DNA from: Pseudomonadota bacterium
GTDB lineage: Bacteria; Pseudomonadota; Gammaproteobacteria; Burkholderiales; Burkholderiaceae_C
Assembly (NCBI GenBank): GCA_020161145.1
Contig: JAIUPQ010000001.1
Span: 248,001 to 312,000 of the forward strand
Direction of reading: 5' to 3'
DNA: 64,000 bases
In this document: piece after piece, positions 12,115 to 20,727 of the stretch
Layout: each line of letters starts with the position of its first letter
Position numbering within the stretch: position 1 is the stretch's first letter
Program-made: the position numbers and the translations under genes
Notes under the pieces: generated by a model
What the model saw: only the letters and a program-made list of their open reading frames with translations
The model's database searches: none
What the model was told of the DNA's origin: nothing

Positions 12115-12855
12115 ATGCGCATTCAACTGCTGTCCGACCTGCACCTCGAATCCGAGTCCTTCACCCCCACCCCGGCCCCCGAGGCCGAGGTGCTGGTGTT
12201 GGCCGGTGACATCGACACCACCTGGCGCCGGCTGGCCGACTTTGCCGGCTGGCCGGTGCCGGTGCTGTTCGTGGCCGGCAACCACGAGTACGAGCGCCGC
12301 GACCTGCCGGCCGCCCGCGCCGAGCTGGCCGCCCATTGCACGCAGCTGGGCTTCATCTTCCTCGAGTGCGCCGTCTGGGTGCACCAGGGCGTGCGGTTCG
12401 TGGGCACCACGCGCTGGAGCGATTTCGACGTGTTTGGCCAGGCGCAGCGCCCGCGTGCGCTGCGCGCCGGGGCGTATTTCCAGAAGGTGATGCAGGCCAC
12501 CGTGGACGGCCAGCCGTTTGATGCGCCGGCCGTGCGCGAGGAGGCGCTGCGCTGCCGGGCCTTGCTGGCCGGCGAGCTGGCCCGCAGCGGCGACTGGCGC
12601 GCCACCGTGGCGGTGACGCACTTTGCGCCCAGCCTGCGCTCAGCCGATCCGCGCTACGGCAACCAACCCACCACGGCCAGTTTTTGCAACGCCGACGACG
12701 ACTTGCTGGACGCGGCCGACCTCTGGCTGCACGGCCACGTGCACGTGCGGCACGACTACCGGGTGGGACGCTGCCGCGTGGTGGCGCATCCGCGCGGCCT
12801 GGCGCGCAAGGGCGAGGCCGACGGCTACCGACCCTGGTGCGTGCTGGAGGTCTGA
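12115..12855 (+). CDS. Calcineurin-like metallophosphoesterase
   Basis: A 246-residue cytoplasmic two-metal phosphoesterase. All five family blocks are present in order: SDLHLE (metal Asp/His), VLAGDID, GNHEYE, VTHFAPS and HGHVHVRHD. The ATG at 12115 begins the core strand (MRIQLLSDLH); an upstream in-frame start at 12079 would add a non-conserved leader. There is no signal peptide. The gene stands alone on the plus strand, and its last 31 bases overlap the convergent small gene at 12825-13049. The substrate is unknown. Confidence 0.88.
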   Translation: MRIQLLSDLHLESESFTPTPAPEAEVLVLAGDIDTTWRRLADFAGWPVPVLFVAGNHEYERRDLPAARAELAAHCTQLGFIFLECAVWVHQGVRFVGTTRWSDFDVFGQAQRPRALRAGAYFQKVMQATVDGQPFDAPAVREEALRCRALLAGELARSGDWRATVAVTHFAPSLRSADPRYGNQPTTASFCNADDDLLDAADLWLHGHVHVRHDYRVGRCRVVAHPRGLARKGEADGYRPWCVLEV

Positions 12856-13049
12856 GCCGGCGCGCCGAACCGCCACTCACCTGGGGGAGGCGGGCTGCCG
12901 GCGGCGGGCGTCTGGGTGGGCTGCTGGTCGAGCAGGTAGTCCATGGCAATGGCCGTGCCCATGTCGGCCGGGTCGTATTCGGGCTCGTGGACGGCGCGCA
13001 AGCCCAGCAGGCGGGCAAACCAGGATGTGCGGTGAGCGTGGGCGGACAT
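12825..13049 (-). CDS. Small hypothetical protein (74 residues)
   Basis: A 74-residue frame from ATG at 13049 (MSAHAHRTSWFARLLGLRAV) with AGGAAGAAG well placed upstream. After a basic/aromatic start it has an acidic segment HEPEYDPADMGTAIAMDYLL and a low-complexity Pro/Thr/Gln tail. No signal peptide, membrane helix or known domain is seen. Its 3' end overlaps the convergent phosphoesterase by 31 bases, which weakens the case. The strong ribosome-binding site and lack of a competing frame support it. The start pattern resembles small uncharacterised proteins of Comamonadaceae, from memory only. Confidence 0.55.
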   Translation of the reverse strand: MSAHAHRTSWFARLLGLRAVHEPEYDPADMGTAIAMDYLLDQQPTQTPAAGSPPPPGEWRFGAPAQTSSTHQGR

Positions 13050-13161
13050 GATCTTCTTCCTAGGCCAGGTGGGTGGATCATTGTTCGTCCGCTGCCGGCC
13101 CGCATACAGTTGGAAACGCGGCAGCAAAGCCTGCCAGTCGTGAACTTGTGAGTACCTCCCC

Positions 13162-14430
13162 ATGCAGATCACCATCCTGGGCGCCGGCATTCTGGGCGTC
13201 TGCACCGCCTGGTACCTGGCCGAGCAAGGCCATGCGGTCACCGTCATCGACCGCCAGCCCGCTGCCGCGCTGGAAACCAGCTTCGCCAACGGGGCGCAAA
13301 TCTCGGTCAGCTTCTGCGAACCCTGGGCCAATGCCGGTGTGCCGCTGAAGGTGGCCGGCTGGCTGCTGGCCGACGACTCCCCATTGCTGTTTAGGCCCCG
13401 GCTCGACCCGGCCCAGTGGCGCTGGGGGCTGGAATTTCTGACCCAATGCACCAGCGCCGCCTTTGCGCACAACGTGCGCCAGCTGGTGGCGCTGGGCGCC
13501 TACAGCCACACCGCGCTCAAGGCCTTGGTGGCCGAGACGGGCATCGAATACAACCGGCTGGAGCGCGGCATCCTGCACTTCTTCTCCAGCAGCCAGGGGC
13601 TGGCCGCAGGGGCCAAGGCGGCCGAGCTGATGCGCAGCTTCGGCGTGGACCGGCGCCTGCTCAGCCGCGACGAGGTGCTGGCCGTGGAGCCCGCGCTGGC
13701 CTCGTATGCCGCGCACATCCATGGCGGCACCTACACCGCCAGCGATGAGTCGGGCGACGCGCACGTCTTTACCCAGGCGCTGGCGCGGCTGGCCCAGGCG
13801 CGCGGCGTGCAGTTCATCTGGAACACCCAGGTGACGGGGCTGGAGGCCCAGGGCGGGCGCGTGAACGCCGTGCTGCTGGCCGAGGCCGACGGCCAGCCCA
13901 AGCGTCTGACCACCGACCAGGTGGTGGTGGCCCTGGGCAGCTACAGCGCCCCGCTGCTGGCGCCGCTGGGCCTGCGGCTGGCCATCTACCCCACCAAAGG
14001 CTATTCGGTCACCCTGCGGCTGCTGCGCCCCGAGGCGGCCAGCACCGCCAGTCTGATGGACGATGCGCGCAAGACGGCCATCTCGAGGCTGGGCGACGAC
14101 ATTCGCATCGCCGGCACCGCCGAAATGGCCGGCTACGACACGCGGCTGGACACCCCCACCGCCCGCGTGCGCGGCCAGCAACTGGTGGACCGCTACGAGC
14201 AGCTCTTCCCGGGCGTGGCCGACCTGAGCCAGCCGCGCTTTTGGGCCGGCCTGCGCCCCAGCACGCCCAACAACCTGCCCTACATCGGCCGCGCCAAAGG
14301 CTTTGCCAACCTGTGGCTCAACACCGGCCACGGCACCCTGGGCTGGACGCACGGCGCCGGCTCGGGCAAGGCGCTGGCCGAGTTGATGGCGGGGCGGGTG
14401 CCTGAGCTGGGGTTTGCGCTGATGCGGTGA
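13162..14430 (+). CDS. dadA: D-amino acid dehydrogenase
   Basis: A 422-residue FAD-dependent oxidoreductase that deaminates D-amino acids (classically D-alanine) and passes electrons to the respiratory chain. The N-terminal dinucleotide fold is ITILGAGILGVCTAWYLAEQGH (Gly7, Gly9, Gly12), followed by VIDRQPAAALETSFANG. The C-terminal FAD contacts are PTKGYSVTL, FWAGLRPSTPNNLPYIG and NTGHGTLGWTHGAGSG, all DadA hallmarks. It is a stand-alone plus-strand gene with no alr or lrp neighbour. Close relatives act on other D-amino acids or glycine-type substrates, so the exact substrate is inferred. Confidence 0.9.
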   Translation: MQITILGAGILGVCTAWYLAEQGHAVTVIDRQPAAALETSFANGAQISVSFCEPWANAGVPLKVAGWLLADDSPLLFRPRLDPAQWRWGLEFLTQCTSAAFAHNVRQLVALGAYSHTALKALVAETGIEYNRLERGILHFFSSSQGLAAGAKAAELMRSFGVDRRLLSRDEVLAVEPALASYAAHIHGGTYTASDESGDAHVFTQALARLAQARGVQFIWNTQVTGLEAQGGRVNAVLLAEADGQPKRLTTDQVVVALGSYSAPLLAPLGLRLAIYPTKGYSVTLRLLRPEAASTASLMDDARKTAISRLGDDIRIAGTAEMAGYDTRLDTPTARVRGQQLVDRYEQLFPGVADLSQPRFWAGLRPSTPNNLPYIGRAKGFANLWLNTGHGTLGWTHGAGSGKALAELMAGRVPELGFALMR

Positions 14431-14485
14431 GGGCCGGGCCGGGCCGCCCGCCAGACGCCACAAGAACCCTAGGGTTCGCATGGGA

Positions 14486-14539
14486 TTGACCGTGTAGGAT
14501 GGCTGCCCTACATTGATTAGGACAATTGACCTAATCGAT
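14486..14539 (+). promoter_or_regulatory. Promoter and palindromic operator of the reductase/TetR operon
   Basis: TTGACC (14486-14491) and TACATT (14509-14514) are 17 bases apart and make a good sigma-70 promoter. An inverted repeat, ATTGATTAGG (14512-14521) / CCTAATCGAT (14530-14539) with one mismatch and a central CAATTG, begins inside the -10 and covers the transcription start. A TetR dimer bound there would block initiation, and the TetR gene is the second gene of this transcript, so autoregulation is likely. Confidence 0.8.
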
Positions 14540-14552
14540 GGAGGCGGCATTC

Positions 14553-15641
14553 ATGACCGACCTGTTCTCCCCCCTGGTTCTCTCGGGCCTGAACTTGGCC
14601 AGCCGCATCGTCATGGCGCCCATGACCCGCAACCGGGCGGACGCCGACGGCGTGGCCACGGCGCTGATGGCGGCCTATTACGGGCAGCGTGCGGGCGCGG
14701 GGCTGGTGGTGTCCGAGTCGATACCGGTGTCACCGCAGGCCGTCGGGTATCCCTGCACGCCGGGCCTCTTCAATGCAGCGCAGGTGGCCGGCTGGCAGCT
14801 GGTGACGCGGGCCGTCCAAGCGCGGGGCGGCAGCATTTTTGCCCAGTTGCAGCACTGCGGCCGGATCTCGCACCCCAGCCTTCAGCCGCATGAGGCGGTG
14901 CCCGTTGCACCTTCGGCCGTGCGGCCGCGAGGCCTGGTGGTGACCCCCACCGGCATGCAGGAGTTCATGACGCCGCGTGCGCTGAGCATCGACGACATTG
15001 CGGCCGTGGTGGAGCAGTTTCAGGACGCTGCCCGGCTGGCTCGGGCAGCCGGCTTCGACGGCGTGGAAATCCATGGCGCCAACGGCTACCTGATCGACCA
15101 GTTCCTGCGCGACGGCAGCAACCAGCGCATGGACACCTACGGCGGCACCCCCGTGCGGCGGCTGGCCTTGCTGCTGGAGATCGTCCACGCCGTGGCCGAG
15201 GTCTGGTCACGCGACCGCATCGGCGTGCGGCTGAGCCCGCAGAACCGCTTCAACGACATGGCAGACAGCGACCCCGCGCGCCACTTCAGCTACTTTGCCG
15301 CCGAGCTGGGCCGCGAGCGGCTGGCCTACCTGCACGTGCTGGAGGGCGACACGGTGGCACCTGTTGCCAGGATGGACTACCGTGAACTGCGCAACCGCTT
15401 TGACGGCTTCTACATGGCCAACAACGGCTACGATAGGGCGCGCGCCATCGTCGCCCTGCGCAGCGGCGCGGCCGACCTGGTGGCGTTTGGCGCTGCCTTC
15501 ATCGCCAACCCCGACCTCGTCGAGCGGCTGCGCCACGACTGGCCCCTGAACGCGTCCGATCCCGAGACCTACCATGTAGGCGCGCAGCGCGGCTACACCG
15601 ACTACCCCGCCTACCAGCCCATGAGAGACCCAGAGCCATGA
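14553..15641 (+). CDS. Old-yellow-enzyme-type alkene reductase (NemA-like)
   Basis: A 362-residue FMN enzyme that reduces activated C=C bonds of electrophiles and nitro compounds with NAD(P)H. The ATG at 14553 follows GGAGGCGG. Family landmarks in order: LFSPLVLSGLNLASRIVMAPMTRNRA, YYGQRAGAGLVVSESI, QLQHCGRISHP (FMN contact region), FDGVEIHGANGYLIDQFL (active-site His/Asn), RIGVRLSP, and the C-terminal FMN-phosphate region VAFGAAFIANPDLVERL. The TetR gene overlaps its stop by four bases, as in nemRA-type detoxification operons but with the regulator second. Expression is probably induced by the electrophilic substrates. Confidence 0.92.
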   Translation: MTDLFSPLVLSGLNLASRIVMAPMTRNRADADGVATALMAAYYGQRAGAGLVVSESIPVSPQAVGYPCTPGLFNAAQVAGWQLVTRAVQARGGSIFAQLQHCGRISHPSLQPHEAVPVAPSAVRPRGLVVTPTGMQEFMTPRALSIDDIAAVVEQFQDAARLARAAGFDGVEIHGANGYLIDQFLRDGSNQRMDTYGGTPVRRLALLLEIVHAVAEVWSRDRIGVRLSPQNRFNDMADSDPARHFSYFAAELGRERLAYLHVLEGDTVAPVARMDYRELRNRFDGFYMANNGYDRARAIVALRSGAADLVAFGAAFIANPDLVERLRHDWPLNASDPETYHVGAQRGYTDYPAYQPMRDPEP

Positions 15642-16282
15642 CCCGGGCCGCAGCCACCATCGCCGAACTCAGCACGCCGGAGCGCATCGTCGAGGCCGCC
15701 GACGTACTGTTCTACCAGCGTGGCTTCGAGAAGACGTCGTTCGCCGACATCGCCGATCAGGTCCAGCTCTCGCGCGGCAACTTTTACTACCACTTCAAGA
15801 CCAAGGACGACATCCTCGCCGCCGTGATCGCGCTGCGCGCCACCCGCACGCAGGCGCAGCTCAAGGCCTGGACGGGCAGTGCGACCACACCGGCCGCGCG
15901 GCTGCATTGCTTTGTGGAGATGATGATCCACAACCGCCACAACCTCCTGCGCTACGGCTGCCCGGTGGGCATGCTGTGCGCCGAGCTGGCCCGCTCGGCC
16001 CACCCGGCCCAGGGCGATGCCGGCATGATCTTCGGCCAGTTCCGCGCCTGGTTGCGCGAGCAGTTCACCGCGCTGGGCCACGCGGCCCAGGCCGATGCGC
16101 TGGCCATGCACCTGCTGTCGCGCAGCCAGGGCATCGCCGTGCTGGCCAATGCCTTCCAGGACGAGGTCTTCATCCGCCAGGAAATCGACCAGATCGAGGC
16201 CTGGCTGGCGGCGCTGTCCGCCGAACCGTCCGCCACGCGCAAGAAGCCGAGCCGCAAGCGCACCCCGCCAGCCAGCGACTGA
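15638..16282 (+). CDS. TetR-family transcriptional regulator of the alkene reductase
   Basis: A 214-residue repressor. The N-terminal helix-turn-helix is clear: ERIVEAADVLFYQRGFEKTSFADIADQVQLSRGNFYYHFKTKDDI (about residues 15-60). The ligand domain contains LLRYGCPVGMLCAELA; the two Cys are candidate electrophile sensors by analogy with NemR, which is regulated through Cys modification, but that is inference. The C-terminus is a basic tail (RKKPSRKRTPP). It is translated from an ATG overlapping the reductase stop by four bases. Its probable operator is at 14512-14539. Confidence 0.9.
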   Translation: MTRAAATIAELSTPERIVEAADVLFYQRGFEKTSFADIADQVQLSRGNFYYHFKTKDDILAAVIALRATRTQAQLKAWTGSATTPAARLHCFVEMMIHNRHNLLRYGCPVGMLCAELARSAHPAQGDAGMIFGQFRAWLREQFTALGHAAQADALAMHLLSRSQGIAVLANAFQDEVFIRQEIDQIEAWLAALSAEPSATRKKPSRKRTPPASD

Positions 16283-16475
16283 ACTGCCCCCGTGGACGCA
16301 AGTGCTTGCAGGCATAGGCGTCTGCTGCGGCGGCAAGCGGTCTACTGCCGGGCTTAGGGTGCAAACACGCGCAAACACACGCAAACGGGGCGCAGAACGC
16401 GAAAAGCCGCTGCGAGCGTCGCGTCGAAAACCTTGCGCCTACCTCAAGACACGCGCCGGGCGACCCAGGAGCCCA

Positions 16476-16512
16476 GAAAAAACAAAGGGTTGCCGCCGGT
16501 TTGGCGCAACCC
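16476..16512 (-). terminator. Terminator of the tRNA-Ala gene
   Basis: On the minus strand GGGTTGC / GCAACCC (16506-16512 with 16487-16493) is followed by TTTGTTTTTT. It lies 12 bases past the tRNA 3' end. Upstream, 16283-16475 holds no gene that I can support. Confidence 0.82.
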
Positions 16513-16524
16513 CTTGGGTGTTGG

Positions 16525-16600
<76 letters not shown>

Positions 16601-16616
16601 ACGCGAACGGCGGATT

Positions 16617-18581
16617 CTAGCAGGGCGATTCCAGGGCGTGCAAGCGAGAGGCCCGCTCGCCTTCGGCAGCGGGCTTCAGCGGGGCGGCAGGCAGGTGGTC
16701 GGGCGCTTCGCCGCGCTGGCGGCGCTCGAACATGCGGGTGAGCAGCGCTTCGAAGTCGCGGGTGTAGCGCGGGGTGTCAAACAGGGGCAGGTCGGCGTGG
16801 CGGCCGCGCAGGTGCTGCTTGAGTGCCGCTAGTTCGGTGGGCGCGTTGGCCAGTTGGATGGCGGTGCGCACGTAGTCGGCCGGGGTGGTGGCGATGAGGC
16901 GCTGGGGCAGCTCGCAGGCAGCCACCAGGCTGGCGCCCACGCGCGAGGCAAAGGTCTCACCGGGGCAGGTGAGCACGGGCACGCCGGCCCACAGCGCCTC
17001 GCTGGCGGTGGTGTGGGCGTTGCAGGGCCAGGTGTCGAGAAAGAGGTCGGCCGCACCCATGCGGGCGATGTGGGGCGCCAGGTGTTCGGCCGGGGCCCAC
17101 AGCAGGCGCTCGGCGCCGATGCCCCGGGCCGCGAACTCGCGCGCGAGGTTGGTGCGGGCGCTGTGCGTCCACTCCAGCAGCCACAGCACGGCCGCAGGGG
17201 CGCCGCGCAGGATGTGGGCCCACAGGTCGATCATCTGCGGCGAGAACTTGTAGGTCTGGTTGAAGCAGGCCAGCACCACGGCCTGCTGGGGCAGGCCCAG
17301 TTTCTTGCGGCTGGGGGTGGGCGGGCAGGGGCGCTGGCGGTCGTTGGGCTGGTAGCTGTGCGGCAGTTGGGCCAGCTTCTCGCTGAAGTGGGTGGCGTGG
17401 GCCAGCGGGGTGCTGATGGGATCGCCCACGAAGTAGTCGAGAAACGGCGCGCCGCTGGTGGCGGGGTAGCCCAGAAAGGCGATCTGTACGGGAGCGGGGC
17501 GGTAGGCCAGGATTTCAAAGCGGCTGTCGCGGGTGTGGCCTTTGAGGTCGATGGCGATGTCGATGGCGTCGGCACGCATGCGGCGGGCCACGGCGTCGCC
17601 CTGCACGCCGCGCACGTTGATGAAATGCTCGGGCGCGGCGACGATGCGCTGGCGGCTGGCGCTGCCGTCGTCGTGGCCGTGCGAGTAGCAGAAGACTTCG
17701 AAGCGGCTGCGGTCGTGGCATTCCAGCAGCTCGGTCAGCAGCATGGCGGTGGCGTGGTGCAGGAAGTCGCTGGAGAGGTAGCCGATGCGGATGCGCCCGG
17801 GGCGCCGCTGCGACGGCGGTGGGGGCAGCGGCGTGATGCCGCGCGTGAGGCCATCGGTGCGCAGTGCGCCAATGCGCCATTGCTGGGCGGTGGTGGCCGG
17901 GGCGGCCAGCAGCACAAAGGGGGCCAGCAGGTGGGCATGGGCGCCGGGTCGCACTTCGTCGATCAAGGCCAGCAGATCGGCGGTGTCGGCGTCGAGCCTG
18001 GCCCAGTCGCACGATTGCCGCGCGGCCAGCACCAGGTGCGACAGGGCCAGCGTGCGCACGTGATCGTCGTCCAGCAAGGTGGCGGTGCGCAGGCATTCGG
18101 CGGCCTCGCTGGCCAGGCCCAGGTCTTTGAAGATCAGGCCCAGGCGGTAGTGCAGCAGGGGCGCGTCTATCTTCAAGGCCAGGGCCTGCAGGTGGGCGGT
18201 GACGGCCTCGCTCAGGCGCTGGGACTGGAACAGCGCCACGCCCAGGCCGGCGTACCAGTCGTGGTCGCGCGGCACGCTGGCGGGGGCCTCGGTCAGGGTC
18301 TGGGCGGCGGCGCGAGCGTCGCCGCTTTGCAGCTGGTACTCGCTGCACATCAGGTAGCCCAGCGGGCCTTGCGGCTCCAGGGCGATGGCGCGTCGGGTGC
18401 TGGCAATGGCGGCGGGCAGTTGCTGCGAGCGCGCCTGGGCGCGGGCCAGGTTCATCCAGGCCAGGGCGTCGCGCGGCGCGGCGCGGGTGGCACGCTCGAA
18501 GGCGCGGCGGGCGGCTTCCCAATGGCCTTGCTGGGCGGCATGCAGGCCGTTCTGGCGGTGGTGTTCGGCGGTGGTGCTCAC
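16617..18581 (-). CDS. TPR / O-GlcNAc-transferase-like (GT41, SPINDLY-type) glycosyltransferase
   Basis: A 654-residue protein from GTG at 18581 (VSTTAEHHRQNGLHAAQQGHWE). The frame stays open further upstream, but that stretch is basic and overlaps the flagellin promoter region. Residues 1-250 are TPR-like helical repeats (EAARRAFERATRAAPRDALAWMNLARAQ). The rest is a GT41 catalytic region: RIGYLSSDFLHHATA, IAIDLKGHTRDSRFEILAYRPAPVQIAFLGYPATSG, EKLAQLPHSYQPND, LACFNQTYKFSPQMIDLW, LFLDTWPCNAHTTASEALWAGVPVLTCPGETFASRVGAS. Enzymes of this family attach a sugar from UDP-GlcNAc or a similar donor to Ser/Thr. Being divergent from three flagellin genes, flagellin is the natural substrate guess; this is inference from position. 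Confidence 0.88.
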   Translation of the reverse strand: MSTTAEHHRQNGLHAAQQGHWEAARRAFERATRAAPRDALAWMNLARAQARSQQLPAAIASTRRAIALEPQGPLGYLMCSEYQLQSGDARAAAQTLTEAPASVPRDHDWYAGLGVALFQSQRLSEAVTAHLQALALKIDAPLLHYRLGLIFKDLGLASEAAECLRTATLLDDDHVRTLALSHLVLAARQSCDWARLDADTADLLALIDEVRPGAHAHLLAPFVLLAAPATTAQQWRIGALRTDGLTRGITPLPPPPSQRRPGRIRIGYLSSDFLHHATAMLLTELLECHDRSRFEVFCYSHGHDDGSASRQRIVAAPEHFINVRGVQGDAVARRMRADAIDIAIDLKGHTRDSRFEILAYRPAPVQIAFLGYPATSGAPFLDYFVGDPISTPLAHATHFSEKLAQLPHSYQPNDRQRPCPPTPSRKKLGLPQQAVVLACFNQTYKFSPQMIDLWAHILRGAPAAVLWLLEWTHSARTNLAREFAARGIGAERLLWAPAEHLAPHIARMGAADLFLDTWPCNAHTTASEALWAGVPVLTCPGETFASRVGASLVAACELPQRLIATTPADYVRTAIQLANAPTELAALKQHLRGRHADLPLFDTPRYTRDFEALLTRMFERRQRGEAPDHLPAAPLKPAAEGERASRLHALESPC

Positions 18582-18690
18582 GGGTGGGATTCCAAATGGC
18601 AAGAGGTGCACCGTGGCCTTGGTGCGGATGTCGGCAAGGGTGCCCGCGTCACCTGCACGCCGAAACGAAAAAAAAGGGGGTGAACGGCCC

Positions 18691-18718
18691 TCAAGTTGTG
18701 CTGCGGCCCTTCCGACAA
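18691..18718 (+). promoter_or_regulatory. Sigma-28-like promoter of flagellin gene 1
   Basis: TCAAGTTG and TCCGACAA are separated by 12 bases, close to the FliA pattern TAAA-N15-GCCGATAA. The same TCAAG-type -35 occurs before flagellin 2 and fliD. It lies about 90 bases before the start codon. Confidence 0.62.
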
Positions 18719-18810
18719 CCCACTCACAGCCCCTGCCAACCAGGAACGACAGCGGGGGACGCAGCCGGTTCGCCATGAACCTTTCTTGTGGACCCTAAGG
18801 AGTACTTTCC

Positions 18811-19659
18811 ATGGCAATGATCATCAACACCAACGTCGGCTCGATGAACGCACAGCGCAACCTCAACGGTTCGCAGTCGTCGCTGGCCACCTCGATGCAG
18901 CGCCTCTCCAGCGGCCTGCGCATCAACTCGGCCAAGGACGACGCGGCCGGCCTGGCGATTGCCGAGCGCATGAACACCCAGGTGCGCGGCATGAACGTGG
19001 CGGTGCGCAATGCCAACGACGGCATTTCGCTGTCGCAGACGGCCGAAGGCGCGCTGTCCAAGGTGGGCGATTCGCTGCAGCGCATGCGTGAGCTGGCCAT
19101 CCAGTCGCGCAACGCCACCAACTCGGATTCGGACAAGGAGTCGCTGAACAAGGAGTTCAAGCAGCTGCAGGACGAAATCACCCGCGTGCTGGGTGGCACC
19201 AAGTTCAACGGCAAGTCCATCCTGGGCTCGGGCGCCACGACGATGGAGTTCCAGATCGGCGCCAACACCACGGTGGACGACCGCATCAGCGTCTCGACCA
19301 ACAACATGACGGCGCTCAGCGAGATCACCAACGTGAACTCCAACGCCACGGCCTCCATCGGCTCGACGGCCACGGGCGGTGCCATCGACACGGTGATCAA
19401 CAACATCGACACGGCGCTGTCCAAGGTCAACGACCAGCGGGCGGACTTCGGTGCGGTGCAGAGCCGCTTCGAGGCGGTGATCTCCAACCTGCAGCAGTCG
19501 GTGGAGAACCAGGCCTCGGCACGCAGCCGCATCATGGACGCCGACTTTGCGCAGGAGACGGCCAACATGAGCCGCGCGCAGATCCTGCAGCAGGCCGGCA
19601 CCGCCATGGTGGCCCAGGCCAACCAGTTGCCGCGCCAGGTGCTGTCGCTGCTGGGCTGA
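18811..19659 (+). CDS. fliC: Flagellin (copy 1)
   Basis: A 282-residue filament subunit exported by the flagellar type III system. The start MAMIINTNVGSMNAQRNL follows AAGGAG. The N-terminal D0/D1 block contains SLATSMQRLSSGLRINSAKDDAAGLAIAERM, and the C-terminal block VENQASARSRIMDADFAQETANMSRAQILQQAGTAMVAQANQLP. The central part is short, so the protein is nearly all D0/D1 with little surface-exposed D2/D3. It has no signal peptide, as expected. It is almost identical to copy 2 (about ten substitutions) and ends LLG rather than LLQG. It is flanked by its own sigma-28-like promoter and a terminator. Confidence 0.97.
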   Translation: MAMIINTNVGSMNAQRNLNGSQSSLATSMQRLSSGLRINSAKDDAAGLAIAERMNTQVRGMNVAVRNANDGISLSQTAEGALSKVGDSLQRMRELAIQSRNATNSDSDKESLNKEFKQLQDEITRVLGGTKFNGKSILGSGATTMEFQIGANTTVDDRISVSTNNMTALSEITNVNSNATASIGSTATGGAIDTVINNIDTALSKVNDQRADFGAVQSRFEAVISNLQQSVENQASARSRIMDADFAQETANMSRAQILQQAGTAMVAQANQLPRQVLSLLG

Positions 19660-19687
19660 TGCCGCACCCCGGTTTCTTGTAGTGGTT

Positions 19688-19719
19688 GGCACGCCTCCTT
19701 CGGGAAGCGTGCCTTTTTT
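19688..19719 (+). terminator. Terminator of flagellin gene 1
   Basis: GGCACGC (19688-19694) pairs with GCGTGCC (19707-19713) with further pairing inside the loop (CTTCG region), followed by six T. Confidence 0.9.
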
Positions 19720-19734
19720 CACGTTGGGCCACCC

Positions 19735-19762
19735 TCAAGCTTGGTTTGGGGGCTACCGATAA
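19735..19762 (+). promoter_or_regulatory. Sigma-28 promoter of flagellin gene 2
   Basis: TCAAGCTT, a 12-base spacer and ACCGATAA. The -10 differs from the FliA consensus GCCGATAA at one base, making it the best flagellar promoter in the window. It starts 15 bases after the upstream terminator. Confidence 0.8.
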
Positions 19763-19825
19763 GCAAAACAACAGGGCCGCCTTTATCCGAGCTCTGGCCT
19801 TTGCAACCACTACCAGGAGCCTCTC

Positions 19826-20677
19826 ATGGCCATGATCATCAACACCAACATCGGCTCGCTCAACGCCCAGCGCAACCTCAACGGTTCGCAGTCGTCGCTG
19901 GCCACCTCGATGCAGCGCCTCTCCAGCGGCCTGCGCATCAACTCGGCCAAGGACGACGCGGCCGGCCTGGCGATTGCCGAGCGCATGAACACCCAGGTGC
20001 GCGGCATGAACGTGGCGGTGCGCAACGCCAACGACGGCATTTCGCTGGCGCAGACGGCCGAAGGCGCGCTGTCCAAGGTGGGCGACTCGCTGCAGCGCAT
20101 GCGGGAGCTGGCCATCCAGTCGCGCAACGCCACCAACTCGGATTCGGACAAGGAGTCGCTGAACAAGGAGTTCAAGCAACTGCAGGACGAAATCACCCGG
20201 GTGCTGGGTGGCACCAAGTTCAACGGCAAGTCCATCCTGGGCTCGGGCGCCACGACGATGGAGTTCCAGATCGGGGCCAACACCACGGTGGACGACCGCA
20301 TCAGCGTCTCGACCAACAACATGACGGTGCTCAGCGAGATCACCAACGTGAACTCCAACGCCACCGCCTCCATCGGCTCGACGGCCACGGGCGGTGCCAT
20401 CGACACGGTGATCAACAACATCGACACGGCGCTGTCCAAGGTCAACGACCAGCGGGCGGACTTCGGTGCGGCGCAAAGCCGCTTCGAGGCGGTGATCTCC
20501 AACCTGCAGCAGTCGGTGGAGAACCAGGCGGCCGCGCGCAGCCGCATCATGGACGCCGACTTTGCGCAGGAGACGGCCAACATGAGCCGCGCGCAGATCC
20601 TGCAGCAGGCCGGCACCGCCATGGTGGCCCAGGCCAACCAGTTGCCGCAGCAGGCGCTGCGGCTGCTGCAAGGCTGA
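19826..20677 (+). CDS. fliC: Flagellin (copy 2)
   Basis: A 283-residue flagellin, near-identical to copy 1 over its whole length at protein and DNA level. Differences include Val9 to Ile, Met12 to Leu, Ser to Ala in SLSQTAEG, and the C-terminal QALRLLQG. The start follows CAGGAG. Long stretches, including synonymous positions, are unchanged between the copies (for example 18910-19010 against 19922-20022), which points to recent duplication or gene conversion. It has its own sigma-28 promoter and terminator, so each copy can be expressed separately. Confidence 0.97.
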   Translation: MAMIINTNIGSLNAQRNLNGSQSSLATSMQRLSSGLRINSAKDDAAGLAIAERMNTQVRGMNVAVRNANDGISLAQTAEGALSKVGDSLQRMRELAIQSRNATNSDSDKESLNKEFKQLQDEITRVLGGTKFNGKSILGSGATTMEFQIGANTTVDDRISVSTNNMTVLSEITNVNSNATASIGSTATGGAIDTVINNIDTALSKVNDQRADFGAAQSRFEAVISNLQQSVENQAAARSRIMDADFAQETANMSRAQILQQAGTAMVAQANQLPQQALRLLQG

Positions 20678-20704
20678 CGCAAGGCAGGTGCTCACAGCAG
20701 AAAT

Positions 20705-20727
20705 GGCGGCCAGTGGCCGCCGTTTTT
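20705..20727 (+). terminator. Terminator of flagellin gene 2
   Basis: GGCGGCC - AGT - GGCCGCC hairpin followed by GTTTTT. The perfect 7-bp GC stem begins 28 bases after the stop codon. Confidence 0.9.

Noticed and set aside
16283-16475. CGCAAACA-type short repeats near 16362-16388 as a CRISPR or binding-site array
   Set aside because: Only three imperfect copies with irregular spacing and no cas genes.
18582-18776. N-terminal extension of the GT41 protein to 719 residues
   Set aside because: The extension is basic, lacks TPR character and overlaps the flagellin 1 promoter; the GTG at 18581 begins the repeat region.
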